Assembly (NCBI GenBank): GCA_022707945.1
Contig: JAKIZQ010000022.1
Span: 3,720 to 12,242, forward strand
Reading direction: 5' to 3'
Source: Bdellovibrionales bacterium
Lineage (GTDB): Bacteria > Bdellovibrionota > JAFGOL01
DNA length: 8,523 nt
The position numbers were made by a program, and so were the translations under genes. Shown here piece after piece: positions 1 through 5,513 of this stretch. Position 1 is the stretch's first letter. Each line of letters starts with the position of its first letter. The notes under the pieces are model-generated. The model worked only from the letters and a program-made list of their open reading frames with translations. It made no database searches and had not been told where the DNA came from.

Positions 1-482
1 TTCCACACGGTTTTACAGGTCCTGAATCATCAAAACTCGGTGGACAAAAATTTGCCAAATTAACAGCAGTCGACAGTGTCGATGGAACGATGAAAATAAG
101 CATAGCCCCAATAAGTAGCAACTTTAACACAGCCTTCTTAAATGAATTCAGCGAATATAAATTAAGAATAATTTCCTGCAGAGAGGATATTTCTTCTGTA
201 AGTAGTGGCTCTAATACTGCTGGTGTTTGTAGCAGAACTGGCTCGATAAACTTAATAGGCGGAACAACTTTGACCGTTGATAATTTCCAATCTATAGGAA
301 TAGTCATAAACGATATAAAAGTACATGCATCAAGAGATCCAGATTACGATACTTTTAAAAATTATCCACTCAAACCAGATTTTATAATGATAACAGCAAC
401 CAAAGATGAGAACGATCCCTTGGGAGAATTTATGATAGCCTTTGGTCGTTCCCCTTATTACACAGGTTGCTACAACAGATAA
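1..482 (+). CDS. Partial CDS (3' end): probable secreted or surface protein, family unknown
   Basis: The frame is open from the first complete codon at position 3 to a TAA at 480-482, so this is the C-terminal part (about 159 residues) of a longer gene that starts outside the window. An internal ATG at 90 is not the likely start, because the frame continues upstream without a stop and no Shine-Dalgarno sequence precedes it. The visible part is rich in Ser, Thr, Asn and Ile, has no membrane segment, and carries three cysteines, one of them four residues from the end (ending GCYNR). That composition suits an exported beta-rich protein, but I recognise no family. It is followed after 93 nt by a lipoprotein gene of similar composition on the same strand, so the two may belong to one surface-protein locus. 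The function is not known. The reading frame is well supported, but any role is inference. Confidence 0.72.
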   Translation, partial: PHGFTGPESSKLGGQKFAKLTAVDSVDGTMKISIAPISSNFNTAFLNEFSEYKLRIISCREDISSVSSGSNTAGVCSRTGSINLIGGTTLTVDNFQSIGIVINDIKVHASRDPDYDTFKNYPLKPDFIMITATKDENDPLGEFMIAFGRSPYYTGCYNR

Positions 483-544
483 ACTTTTTCGATACAAACA
501 TTATTAAATAAGAACATCTAAGAACGGAAGTCTTTTTGCACCCT

Positions 545-572
545 ACCCTCCTAAATAATAAAACTGGAGGGT
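545..572 (+). promoter_or_regulatory. Hairpin masking the lipoprotein gene's ribosome binding site
   Basis: A perfect 7-bp inverted repeat pairs ACCCTCC (545-551) with GGAGGGT (566-572) across a 14-nt AT-rich loop. The right arm is the Shine-Dalgarno sequence GGAGGG (566-571) of the lipoprotein gene, 4 nt before its ATG at 576. The left arm contains CCTCCT, identical to the anti-Shine-Dalgarno core of 16S rRNA. When folded, the mRNA would hide the ribosome binding site completely. This could limit or condition translation, for example through temperature, a small RNA or a protein. The pairing is seen directly; regulation is inference. I cannot place a convincing promoter in 483-544. Confidence 0.5.
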
Positions 573-575
573 CCT

Positions 576-2072
576 ATGAAAGTAAAGATCTTATTACCAC
601 TACTATTAAGTATTTTAGCTCTATTAACGTCTTGTTCACCAATGAATGACGGTTCACAAAAAAGAAGAATAGCAAAAATATCTTCACCAGAGGAAGAAGT
701 GGCGGCCACCACAGACACAACACCCTATATTATTCTAAACCAAGAAGTCATAAACTGCTCAGAAACACCAAAATGTCATTTGGAAAGTTTTAACGAGCCT
801 GTTAGCAACAACAAACTTAATTCAATAATTTATGCAGACTCAGACATCATGAGCGGTAACAACATAAATGAAGCCCCAGCAATAAGTTTTGTTGTAAAAG
901 AACTTGATCCTAGCACTATAATGACAACGAGCATGAAATACATAAAAAAGGATAGTTTGGGAGAAATAATAATACAAAATAACGATATAGAGATAAATAA
1001 CGAGGTGGATAATTATACTGTTCCAATACACTCCTCTATACTTGGCTCGGGGATATTGATATCTGCACCCTATGAAAAACATGTTCTAAATATCAAAATA
1101 AAGACCAGCGACAACAAAAATCATGAGTTTTATTTGGAGTTATTCATAGCCAGCAACACAATAAACCCTGTATTGATAGAAAGAGATGCTCAAATAATTA
1201 ACTCCCCTTACTATAAAATGGACGAAGTTTTAGATACCTTTCTAATAGACAGCATCAGCCTTAAGAACACCCTGCCTTTTGCCGTAGTCGTAGATGGAGA
1301 AATAAATATTACTAACGAAACTTCTGCATTCCTTCTTGAAACACACAAAGTGCAACAAAAAAGTTTTCTACCTAAACAGAATGGATATCCATATGATATG
1401 TATAACTGGTACACAAGTACAGCATCTGAATATAGCAGTGCAACTGCTGAACCAACATACCTCATAAAACTAGAGAAAAACGGAACAGAAGAAGAGTTAC
1501 CAATAAGTACAAACTACAACGGACCAGAAAGTATTCTACTATACAGTGATGTAGAAATAGAAGGGAACCAGAACATAAAAATAAATGTTTATGCTAACTA
1601 TACCATTAACAACAACTTGATAGGGGATCACGGACAAATGTCATTGTTCGAAGGGAAATCAATCTGTTCTAGTGTTACACCTTATTCAAGATGTACTTGT
1701 TTTTTTGCTCCACCAGACCTCCAAGACGACTCATTAACAGCCCTGTTATTCTATAACTCTGCTAACACCATAATGTTAAACATACAAAACCTTTATTACC
1801 CAAACTGTGGCAACAGCGTTCCAAACGGTCTCGTAACACAACAATTATCAATTGTTAGTTATCCTCAAAAGACAATATCACTAATAGGAAGACTGCATCA
1901 CACAGACGCAAAATACACAATAACATCTTGGCTAAAAGGCTATAAAGAACAAGATGGTTTTGGAAGCACTACGAACACCATGGATACTCTGGAATCAGAA
2001 AAAGGGAACACCAATGCTGGATTACTAAATCCAGCATTGTCATACATGGGTTACATACCGGGTCTTCTTTAA
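576..2072 (+). CDS. Lipoprotein of unknown function
   Basis: A 498-residue protein with a typical lipoprotein signal peptide: basic start MKVK, a Leu-rich hydrophobic core, and lipobox LTSC with the lipidated cysteine at residue 20. The mature protein is therefore expected to be anchored in a membrane, probably the outer membrane or periplasmic face. Residues 21-50 form a polar linker. The rest is Asn, Ser, Thr and Ile rich with no further membrane segments, which suggests a beta-sheet fold. Six other cysteines (61, 67, 364, 373, 375, 411) could form disulfides; a DsbA-like oxidoreductase is encoded at 6885-7892. The start is fixed by GGAGGG 4 nt upstream, which lies in a hairpin, and by the signal peptide. 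A 12-bp perfect inverted repeat sits in its last codons. I recognise no domain. It could be a surface adhesin or host- or prey-contact protein, but nothing in the sequence proves it. Confidence 0.85.
   Translation: MKVKILLPLLLSILALLTSCSPMNDGSQKRRIAKISSPEEEVAATTDTTPYIILNQEVINCSETPKCHLESFNEPVSNNKLNSIIYADSDIMSGNNINEAPAISFVVKELDPSTIMTTSMKYIKKDSLGEIIIQNNDIEINNEVDNYTVPIHSSILGSGILISAPYEKHVLNIKIKTSDNKNHEFYLELFIASNTINPVLIERDAQIINSPYYKMDEVLDTFLIDSISLKNTLPFAVVVDGEINITNETSAFLLETHKVQQKSFLPKQNGYPYDMYNWYTSTASEYSSATAEPTYLIKLEKNGTEEELPISTNYNGPESILLYSDVEIEGNQNIKINVYANYTINNNLIGDHGQMSLFEGKSICSSVTPYSRCTCFFAPPDLQDDSLTALLFYNSANTIMLNIQNLYYPNCGNSVPNGLVTQQLSIVSYPQKTISLIGRLHHTDAKYTITSWLKGYKEQDGFGSTTNTMDTLESEKGNTNAGLLNPALSYMGYIPGLL
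2012..2039. repeat. Perfect 12-bp inverted repeat inside the lipoprotein CDS
   Basis: The arms CAATGCTGGATT (2012-2023) and AATCCAGCATTG (2028-2039) are exact reverse complements separated by ACTA. They cover codons 479-488 and end 30 nt before the stop codon. No T-run follows on the plus strand, and on the minus strand a T-run appears only about 9 nt away, so this does not look like a standard intrinsic terminator. It may stabilise the mRNA 3' end or slow ribosomes near the stop. Confidence 0.6.
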
Positions 2073-2090
2073 TAAGATACTAGGTCTCAA

Positions 2091-2128
2091 GAAATTGTAG
2101 AGGGAAATTATATTCTCTCTACAATTTC
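2091..2128. terminator. Long hairpin after the lipoprotein gene (terminator-like, no U-tract)
   Basis: The arms 2091-2106 (starting GAAATTGTAGAG) and 2113-2128 (ending CTACAATTTC) pair over 16 bp with one G-U and a 6-nt loop, 19 nt after the lipoprotein stop. The sequence after it (CACTATGC) has no run of T on either strand. It probably marks the transcript end or protects the 3' end from nucleases, separating the lipoprotein from the next operon, but it is not a textbook Rho-independent terminator. A smaller hairpin (TATGC 2132-2136 with GCATA 2143-2147) follows directly. Confidence 0.5.
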
Positions 2129-2153
2129 CACTATGCTTTAATGCATAAATAAA

Positions 2154-2159
2154 TATAAT
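2154..2159 (+). promoter_or_regulatory. Candidate -10 box (TATAAT) for the envelope operon, implying a leaderless start
   Basis: A perfect TATAAT lies with its last base 6 nt before the ATG at 2166, which would put the transcription start at or next to the start codon. The preceding sequence contains no Shine-Dalgarno motif, as expected for a leaderless mRNA. No good -35 box is seen 16-18 nt upstream (the 17-nt position holds CTATGC), so the promoter may need an activator or the match may be chance in AT-rich DNA. Confidence 0.4.
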
Positions 2160-2165
2160 CTAATC

Positions 2166-2924
2166 ATGTCGCTACTTAAAGGGTTAATACTTTTTATTTC
2201 AAGCCCCATAGGAATCATAATTCTACTATCGCTAATATCCATAATTGCGTCTTTTAGTACAAGAATAACCAGACGATCAAAAAGCTTTATAATACTATGT
2301 TCTCTTTTTCTTATATACCTTTCAAGTACCAGCCTAATATCCACACCGATAATATATTTTATGGAGAATAGTGTTAAGAACACTTGTAGTAAAATAGACG
2401 CTACCGCTGTACTTAGTGGTGGAACAGAAAGGATGTATGGATTAGAAAAGGCCTACATCCCAAACAAAAGTTCTATTAAAAGACTGTTGCATGCAATAAC
2501 ACTTTCAAAAAATAACGATAATGTACCAATTATAATATTAGGCGGTATAACAAACAATTCCAAAATACCTGAATCAGAATTACTTAGTGAAGTAGCACTA
2601 GGTTTAGGCGTAAAAAAGGACAAGTTAATATTGGATACGACTAGCAGAAATACTATTGAAAACATAATTGAATTACAGAAAATAGTAGGAACAAAAAAGT
2701 TCAACAATGTACTGGTAGTAAGCTCTGCCATACATACACCAAGAATATTGGGTATTCTAAACAAACAACAACTTAACTATTGTATAGAACCTACAGATCA
2801 AAAAGCAGGCAAGAAATTGCATTTTTATGATTTCATACCTTCTACAAAGAACATGGAAAAAAACTCAGACCTAACATATGAAGTGTTGGCTCTAATAAAA
2901 TATCGTCTAGCAGGGTACATCTAA
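2166..2924 (+). CDS. ElyC/YdcF-like DUF218 envelope protein
   Basis: A 252-residue protein with two N-terminal membrane segments (about 7-29 and 41-63) joined by a short basic loop (TRITRRSK), which predicts the C-terminal domain on the periplasmic side. That domain has the DUF218 motifs: AVLSGG (81-86), IILGG (123-127), a Ser-Glu helix near 137-141, TTSRNTIENI (158-167) and SSAIHTPRI (186-194). The layout of two segments plus domain matches E. coli ElyC better than one-segment SanA or soluble YdcF. ElyC affects peptidoglycan assembly and undecaprenyl-phosphate lipid carrier metabolism; that role here is inference. No Shine-Dalgarno precedes the ATG. Its stop overlaps the next gene's ATG (TAATG), so it is probably translationally coupled to a glycosyltransferase that also fits lipid-carrier chemistry. 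Family assignment is strong; substrate is unknown. Confidence 0.87.
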   Translation: MSLLKGLILFISSPIGIIILLSLISIIASFSTRITRRSKSFIILCSLFLIYLSSTSLISTPIIYFMENSVKNTCSKIDATAVLSGGTERMYGLEKAYIPNKSSIKRLLHAITLSKNNDNVPIIILGGITNNSKIPESELLSEVALGLGVKKDKLILDTTSRNTIENIIELQKIVGTKKFNNVLVVSSAIHTPRILGILNKQQLNYCIEPTDQKAGKKLHFYDFIPSTKNMEKNSDLTYEVLALIKYRLAGYI

Positions 2925-3634
2925 TGAAAAAACTTTCTATAATCATACCCTGTTACAATGAAGAACGAACTGTTGAATTATTAATAGATAAAGTAATAAA
3001 TGCAAAAACACCCTTACAAGAAAAAGAACTTGTTTTAATAGATGACTGTTCCAACGACAAAACACTTGCAATATTGACAGAAATACAAAAAAAAGCAGTT
3101 CACCCCAATATCTCCTTTAAACTTTTACGACACGAAAAGAACATGGGTAAAGGTGCTGCAATAAGAACAGGGATCAAACACTGTAACGGGGATATAGTAA
3201 TAATACAGGATGCAGATCTTGAATATGATCCCTCTGAATTTTATGACCTGATAATACCTATAATCAATAACAAAGCCGATGTTGTATATGGGAGTAGATT
3301 TCCTCAGCCTCTAACACTAAAGAACTTCTCTCTTCATGTGTTCGGAAACAAAGTTCTAACTTTTCTGTCCAATATTTTTTCTGGTCTAAGAATAACTGAT
3401 ATGGAAACTTGCTACAAGGTCTTTAGGACTGAAGTAATAAAGGATATAGACTTAAAATCTAATCGTTTTGGATTTGAACCAGAAGTAACAGCAAAAATAG
3501 CAAAGAAAGGTTCCAGAATAATAGAGATCCCCGTTTCATATAAAAGCAGAAGCTATGCGGAAGGAAAAAAGATAGGGATAAAAGACGCAATAGATGCGAC
3601 TTGGTGTATAATAAGATATAATGTTTTTAACTAG
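2924..3634 (+). CDS. Family 2 glycosyltransferase (polyprenyl-phosphate sugar synthase type)
   Basis: A 236-residue GT-A fold enzyme expected to move a sugar from a nucleotide donor to an acceptor, probably a polyprenyl phosphate, at the inner membrane's cytoplasmic face. Motifs in order: SIIIPCYNE (5-13), the nucleotide-binding IDDCSND (39-45), NMGKGAAIRTG (73-83), metal-binding DAD in QDADLEYDP (95-103), VVYGSRF (120-126), TDMETCYKVFR (158-168), FGFEPEVTAKI (182-192) and the C-terminal YKSRSYAEGKKI. These are typical of the DPM1-like subgroup. It lacks the C-terminal membrane helices of GtrB-type members, so it should be soluble or peripheral. The start overlaps the preceding stop by one base, with a weak AGGG about 9 nt upstream. 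The sugar and acceptor cannot be told from sequence. The neighbouring ElyC-like gene suggests a shared envelope-glycan or lipid-carrier role. Confidence 0.92.
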   Translation: MKKLSIIIPCYNEERTVELLIDKVINAKTPLQEKELVLIDDCSNDKTLAILTEIQKKAVHPNISFKLLRHEKNMGKGAAIRTGIKHCNGDIVIIQDADLEYDPSEFYDLIIPIINNKADVVYGSRFPQPLTLKNFSLHVFGNKVLTFLSNIFSGLRITDMETCYKVFRTEVIKDIDLKSNRFGFEPEVTAKIAKKGSRIIEIPVSYKSRSYAEGKKIGIKDAIDATWCIIRYNVFN

Positions 3635-3646
3635 GAGGTTAAAACA

Positions 3647-4063
3647 ATGCCTGTAGCGAAAAAAACCGTTAAGAAAAAATCTACAGTGAAAGCCATAAAA
3701 AAAGATAACGAAGTTACTTTAGTAAAATTAATGCATCTTTTCTTTGCGTTTGGCTGGTTCCTTACACCTATGGGAGCAATACTTGTTCCACTCATAATAT
3801 GGTTAGTAAAAAGAGACGACTCCCCCATGATAGATCAGCAAGGAAAAGAAATACTGAACTTTGCCTTGAATATAATCATTGCTGTTGCCGCCAGCATAAT
3901 ACTTGCTGTAACAATAATAGGAGTAGTCCTATCAATAATAATATGGGTTATCCTGATTATAACGGCCGTGGTTGGTTTTATACTTGCCATAATAAATGCA
4001 ATAACAATAAATCGCAAGAATTACAAAGACATAGGCTATCCTTGCTTTATAAGGGTCCTATAG
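3647..4063 (+). CDS. DUF4870 small membrane protein with lysine-rich N-terminal tail
   Basis: A 138-residue protein with three predicted membrane segments (about 27-53, 72-96 and 97-119). The DUF4870 hallmarks are visible: PMGAILVPLIIWLVKRD (41-57), a polar turn MIDQQGKEILNF (61-72), and an end resembling the family's R-YP-IRFI pattern (YPCFIRVL, 131-138). The function of this family is not established. The first 20 residues contain nine lysines in a repetitive AKKTVKKKSTVKAIKK pattern, like histone H1-type tails, and should stay in the cytoplasm. The start is firm: AGGAGGT (3633-3639) lies 7 nt before the ATG and overlaps the previous gene's TAG stop, so it is probably the third gene of the operon. 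The last codons overlap a repeated CTTTATAAGGG motif. Confidence 0.83.
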   Translation: MPVAKKTVKKKSTVKAIKKDNEVTLVKLMHLFFAFGWFLTPMGAILVPLIIWLVKRDDSPMIDQQGKEILNFALNIIIAVAASIILAVTIIGVVLSIIIWVILIITAVVGFILAIINAITINRKNYKDIGYPCFIRVL

Positions 4064-4078
4064 GGAACTTTATAAGGG
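4045..4078 (+). repeat. Two direct copies of CTTTATAAGGG
   Basis: Identical 11-mers occur at 4045-4055 (within the last DUF4870 codons) and 4068-4078 (just after its stop), 23 nt apart start to start. A shortened third copy, CTTTATAAAA, lies at 4139-4148 near the expected rplC transcription start. The first two lie about 25-58 nt upstream of the rplC -35 box and could be a protein binding site. This is a suggestion from position alone. Confidence 0.35.
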
Positions 4079-4102
4079 GCTTATTAATTAAACAAAAACC
4101 CT

Positions 4103-4132
4103 TTGACTTTAAGGCCAAATATTGTTTATATA
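4103..4132 (+). promoter_or_regulatory. Sigma-70-type promoter of rplC
   Basis: TTGACT (4103-4108, five of six matches to TTGACA) is followed after 18 nt by TATATA (4127-4132), placing the transcription start near 4139. This gives rplC its own promoter, separate from the envelope operon ending at 4063, and a 5' leader of about 70 nt. Confidence 0.6.
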
Positions 4133-4138
4133 CCGAGG

Positions 4139-4210
4139 CTTTATAAAAACCGTTAAGGAAAATTCCCTTTAGGGTGCGGGCCCCAAGGCGTTTTCCATGA
4201 AGGAGGAAAC
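4139..4210 (+). promoter_or_regulatory. rplC: Structured GC-rich 5' leader of rplC (candidate ribosomal-protein leader)
   Basis: The leader contains nested pairings unusual for this AT-rich region: GGAAAA (4157-4162) with TTTTCC (4191-4196), CCC (4165-4167) with GGG (4172-4174), and a GGGCCC palindrome (4178-4183). The long-range pairing closes just before the Shine-Dalgarno AAGGAGG (4200-4206), which is 4 nt from the ATG. Ribosomal protein operons are often autoregulated by such leaders; the S10 operon of E. coli is controlled by L4. Whether L3 or another protein binds here is unknown. The folds are weak to moderate and compete with each other, so treat this as a candidate. Confidence 0.4.
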
Positions 4211-4921
4211 ATGTCAATAGTACCCGTTAACAAAGGTATTTTAGGAAAAAAAGTAGGCACAAGCCAGATCTTCACAGAAAAAGATGGGAAAAGACTTCCT
4301 GTAACTATCGTTGAAGTTGGCCCTTGTACCGTAGTGCAAAAAAAATCAGTAGAGGCTGATGGTTATTCAAGCATACAGCTTGGTTATCAAGAAGAAAGAA
4401 AACAGAATGTTAATAAACCTTCTGAAGGACATTTCAAGAAAGCAGGTGTAGCACCAAAAAGATTTCTTAAAGAAGTAAAATTCTGTGAAGAAGTTTATTC
4501 ATCTCTAAACATAGGTGACGAACTAACTGTTGAACAGTTCGAAGAAAATGACTTCGTAGACGTAGCTGGTGTTTCAAAAGGAAAAGGTTTTGCTGGAGTC
4601 ATGAAGAGATATAAATTCAGCGGACGTCCTGCAACACACGGTACTCACGAAAGTTTTAGAGGACCAGGTTCTATAGGTATGCACCAAACACCAGGTAGAG
4701 TAGTTAAAGGCAGAAAAATGCCTGGACACATGGGCGACGATAACGTTACGACCCAGAACCTTAGAATAGTAAAAGTAGACACAGAAAACAAGCTTCTTTA
4801 TATACTTGGGTCCATACCTGGAGCAAAGAACAGCCTTGTAGTAATAAGGGATTCTGTAAAAAAACCATCTGAACCATATTACGTAAAGAATGAGAACCAA
4901 GAAGCACCAAAAGCCAACTAA
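4211..4921 (+). CDS. rplC: 50S ribosomal protein L3
   Basis: A 236-residue L3, somewhat longer than E. coli L3 (209) because of a short N-terminal extension and a polar C-terminal tail ending QEAPKAN. L3 binds 23S rRNA early in 50S assembly and reaches towards the peptidyl-transferase centre. Recognised by ILGKKVGTSQIFTEKDG near the start, the VSKGKGFAGVMKRYKFSG segment (121-138), GPGSIGMHQTPGRVVKG (151-167) and MPGHMGDDNVTTQNL (170-184). Gln159 lines up with the glutamine of E. coli L3 that PrmB methylates. The start is set by AAGGAGG. It is unusual that the gene stands alone: the normal partners rpsJ upstream and rplD downstream are absent, the upstream neighbour is an unrelated membrane protein, and rlmE begins inside its last codons. 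Eight of eleven isoleucines use AUA and eight of ten arginines AGA, unusual for a highly expressed gene. Confidence 0.98.
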   Translation: MSIVPVNKGILGKKVGTSQIFTEKDGKRLPVTIVEVGPCTVVQKKSVEADGYSSIQLGYQEERKQNVNKPSEGHFKKAGVAPKRFLKEVKFCEEVYSSLNIGDELTVEQFEENDFVDVAGVSKGKGFAGVMKRYKFSGRPATHGTHESFRGPGSIGMHQTPGRVVKGRKMPGHMGDDNVTTQNLRIVKVDTENKLLYILGSIPGAKNSLVVIRDSVKKPSEPYYVKNENQEAPKAN

Positions 4922-5513
4922 AAGGCCCGGTGATTTTTATTACAGCGAGGCAAAACAGCAAGGGTATCTAGCAAGATCTGTATTCAAGTTACAAGAAATA
5001 GATAAAAAATATAGGCTTTTCTCACAAAAAGGAGAAAAGCCTATATTCGTTATGGACCTTGGTTGTGCACCGGGTTCATGGTTACAATACGTATTAGAAA
5101 GGCTAAGGCCCCAAGACAGAGTACTGGGTATAGACCTTAATAAGATAAATTTCTCTGATAACAGGCTGGTCTTTATACAAGAAGACATATTTAACACAGA
5201 TCCCCAAAAATTAATGGACGCTGTAGGAAGCACCGAAGGCTTTGATGTCATCCTTAGCGATATGGCACCAAAGACCTGTGGGATTAAGATGGTCGACCAA
5301 GAAAGATCTATTGAGTTGTGTAGAGAGGCTTCAAAATTCGCATTAAAAAGCCTGAAAAAGAACGGACTTTTGGTTATAAAAATATTCCAAGGACCAGATC
5401 TTAAAGCTTTTACCTCAGAATTAAAAAATGATTTCACAGACGTAAAATTATTTAAACCAGACAGTTCACGAGCAGAATCTTTTGAAATATATTTAATAGC
5501 TAAACGAACTTAA
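4890..5513 (+). CDS. rlmE: 23S rRNA (uridine-2'-O)-methyltransferase RlmE (FtsJ/RrmJ)
   Basis: A 207-residue SAM-dependent methyltransferase that in characterised species methylates the ribose of U2552 in the 23S A-loop, late in 50S assembly. The SAM-binding motif DLGCAPGSW (56-64) and the K-D-K-E catalytic tetrad are all present: Lys33 (SVFKL), Asp124 (LSDMAP), Lys164 (VIKIFQG) and Glu199 (SFEIYLIA). KPDSSRAES is the family's C-terminal signature. The ATG at 4890 is the only possible start, because a stop lies in frame two codons upstream (4884-4886) and no start codon occurs before the conserved core. It overlaps rplC by 32 nt in another frame with no Shine-Dalgarno, so translation probably depends on ribosomes reading rplC. 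A 16-bp perfect inverted repeat lies in codons 40-53. Its end overlaps the convergent pseudouridine synthase by 14 nt. Confidence 0.96.
   Translation: MRTKKHQKPTKRPGDFYYSEAKQQGYLARSVFKLQEIDKKYRLFSQKGEKPIFVMDLGCAPGSWLQYVLERLRPQDRVLGIDLNKINFSDNRLVFIQEDIFNTDPQKLMDAVGSTEGFDVILSDMAPKTCGIKMVDQERSIELCREASKFALKSLKKNGLLVIKIFQGPDLKAFTSELKNDFTDVKLFKPDSSRAESFEIYLIAKRT
5008..5047. repeat. Perfect 16-bp inverted repeat inside rlmE
   Basis: The arms AATATAGGCTTTTCTC (5008-5023) and GAGAAAAGCCTATATT (5032-5047) are exact reverse complements with an 8-nt loop. The repeat begins 87 nt after the rplC stop, inside rlmE codons 40-53. On the minus strand the stem is followed by TTTTATCTATTTCTTG, so it could end antisense transcription running past the convergent pseudouridine synthase gene. 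On the plus strand no T-run follows, so there it would act as an mRNA hairpin. The structure is certain; its role is not. Confidence 0.65.

Noticed and set aside
1381..1392. 12-base palindrome ATGGATATCCAT in the lipoprotein gene
   Set aside because: It has no loop, so it forms no RNA hairpin, and a single copy in coding sequence gives no sign of being a binding site.
840..1465. Minus-strand open frames (840-1082 and 1211-1465) opposite the lipoprotein gene
   Set aside because: No ribosome binding site and a biased, implausible composition; they are shadows of a well-supported lipoprotein gene.
4074..4104. Possible terminator after DUF4870 (AAGGG pairing with CCCTT)
   Set aside because: Only about 5 bp with a 20-nt loop, and the right arm runs into the rplC -35 box with no U-tract.
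4197..4220. Seven-codon upstream frame (MKEETCQ) overlapping the rplC start
   Set aside because: Its ATG has no ribosome binding site of its own and the coding content is dictated by the rplC Shine-Dalgarno; a chance frame is the simplest explanation.
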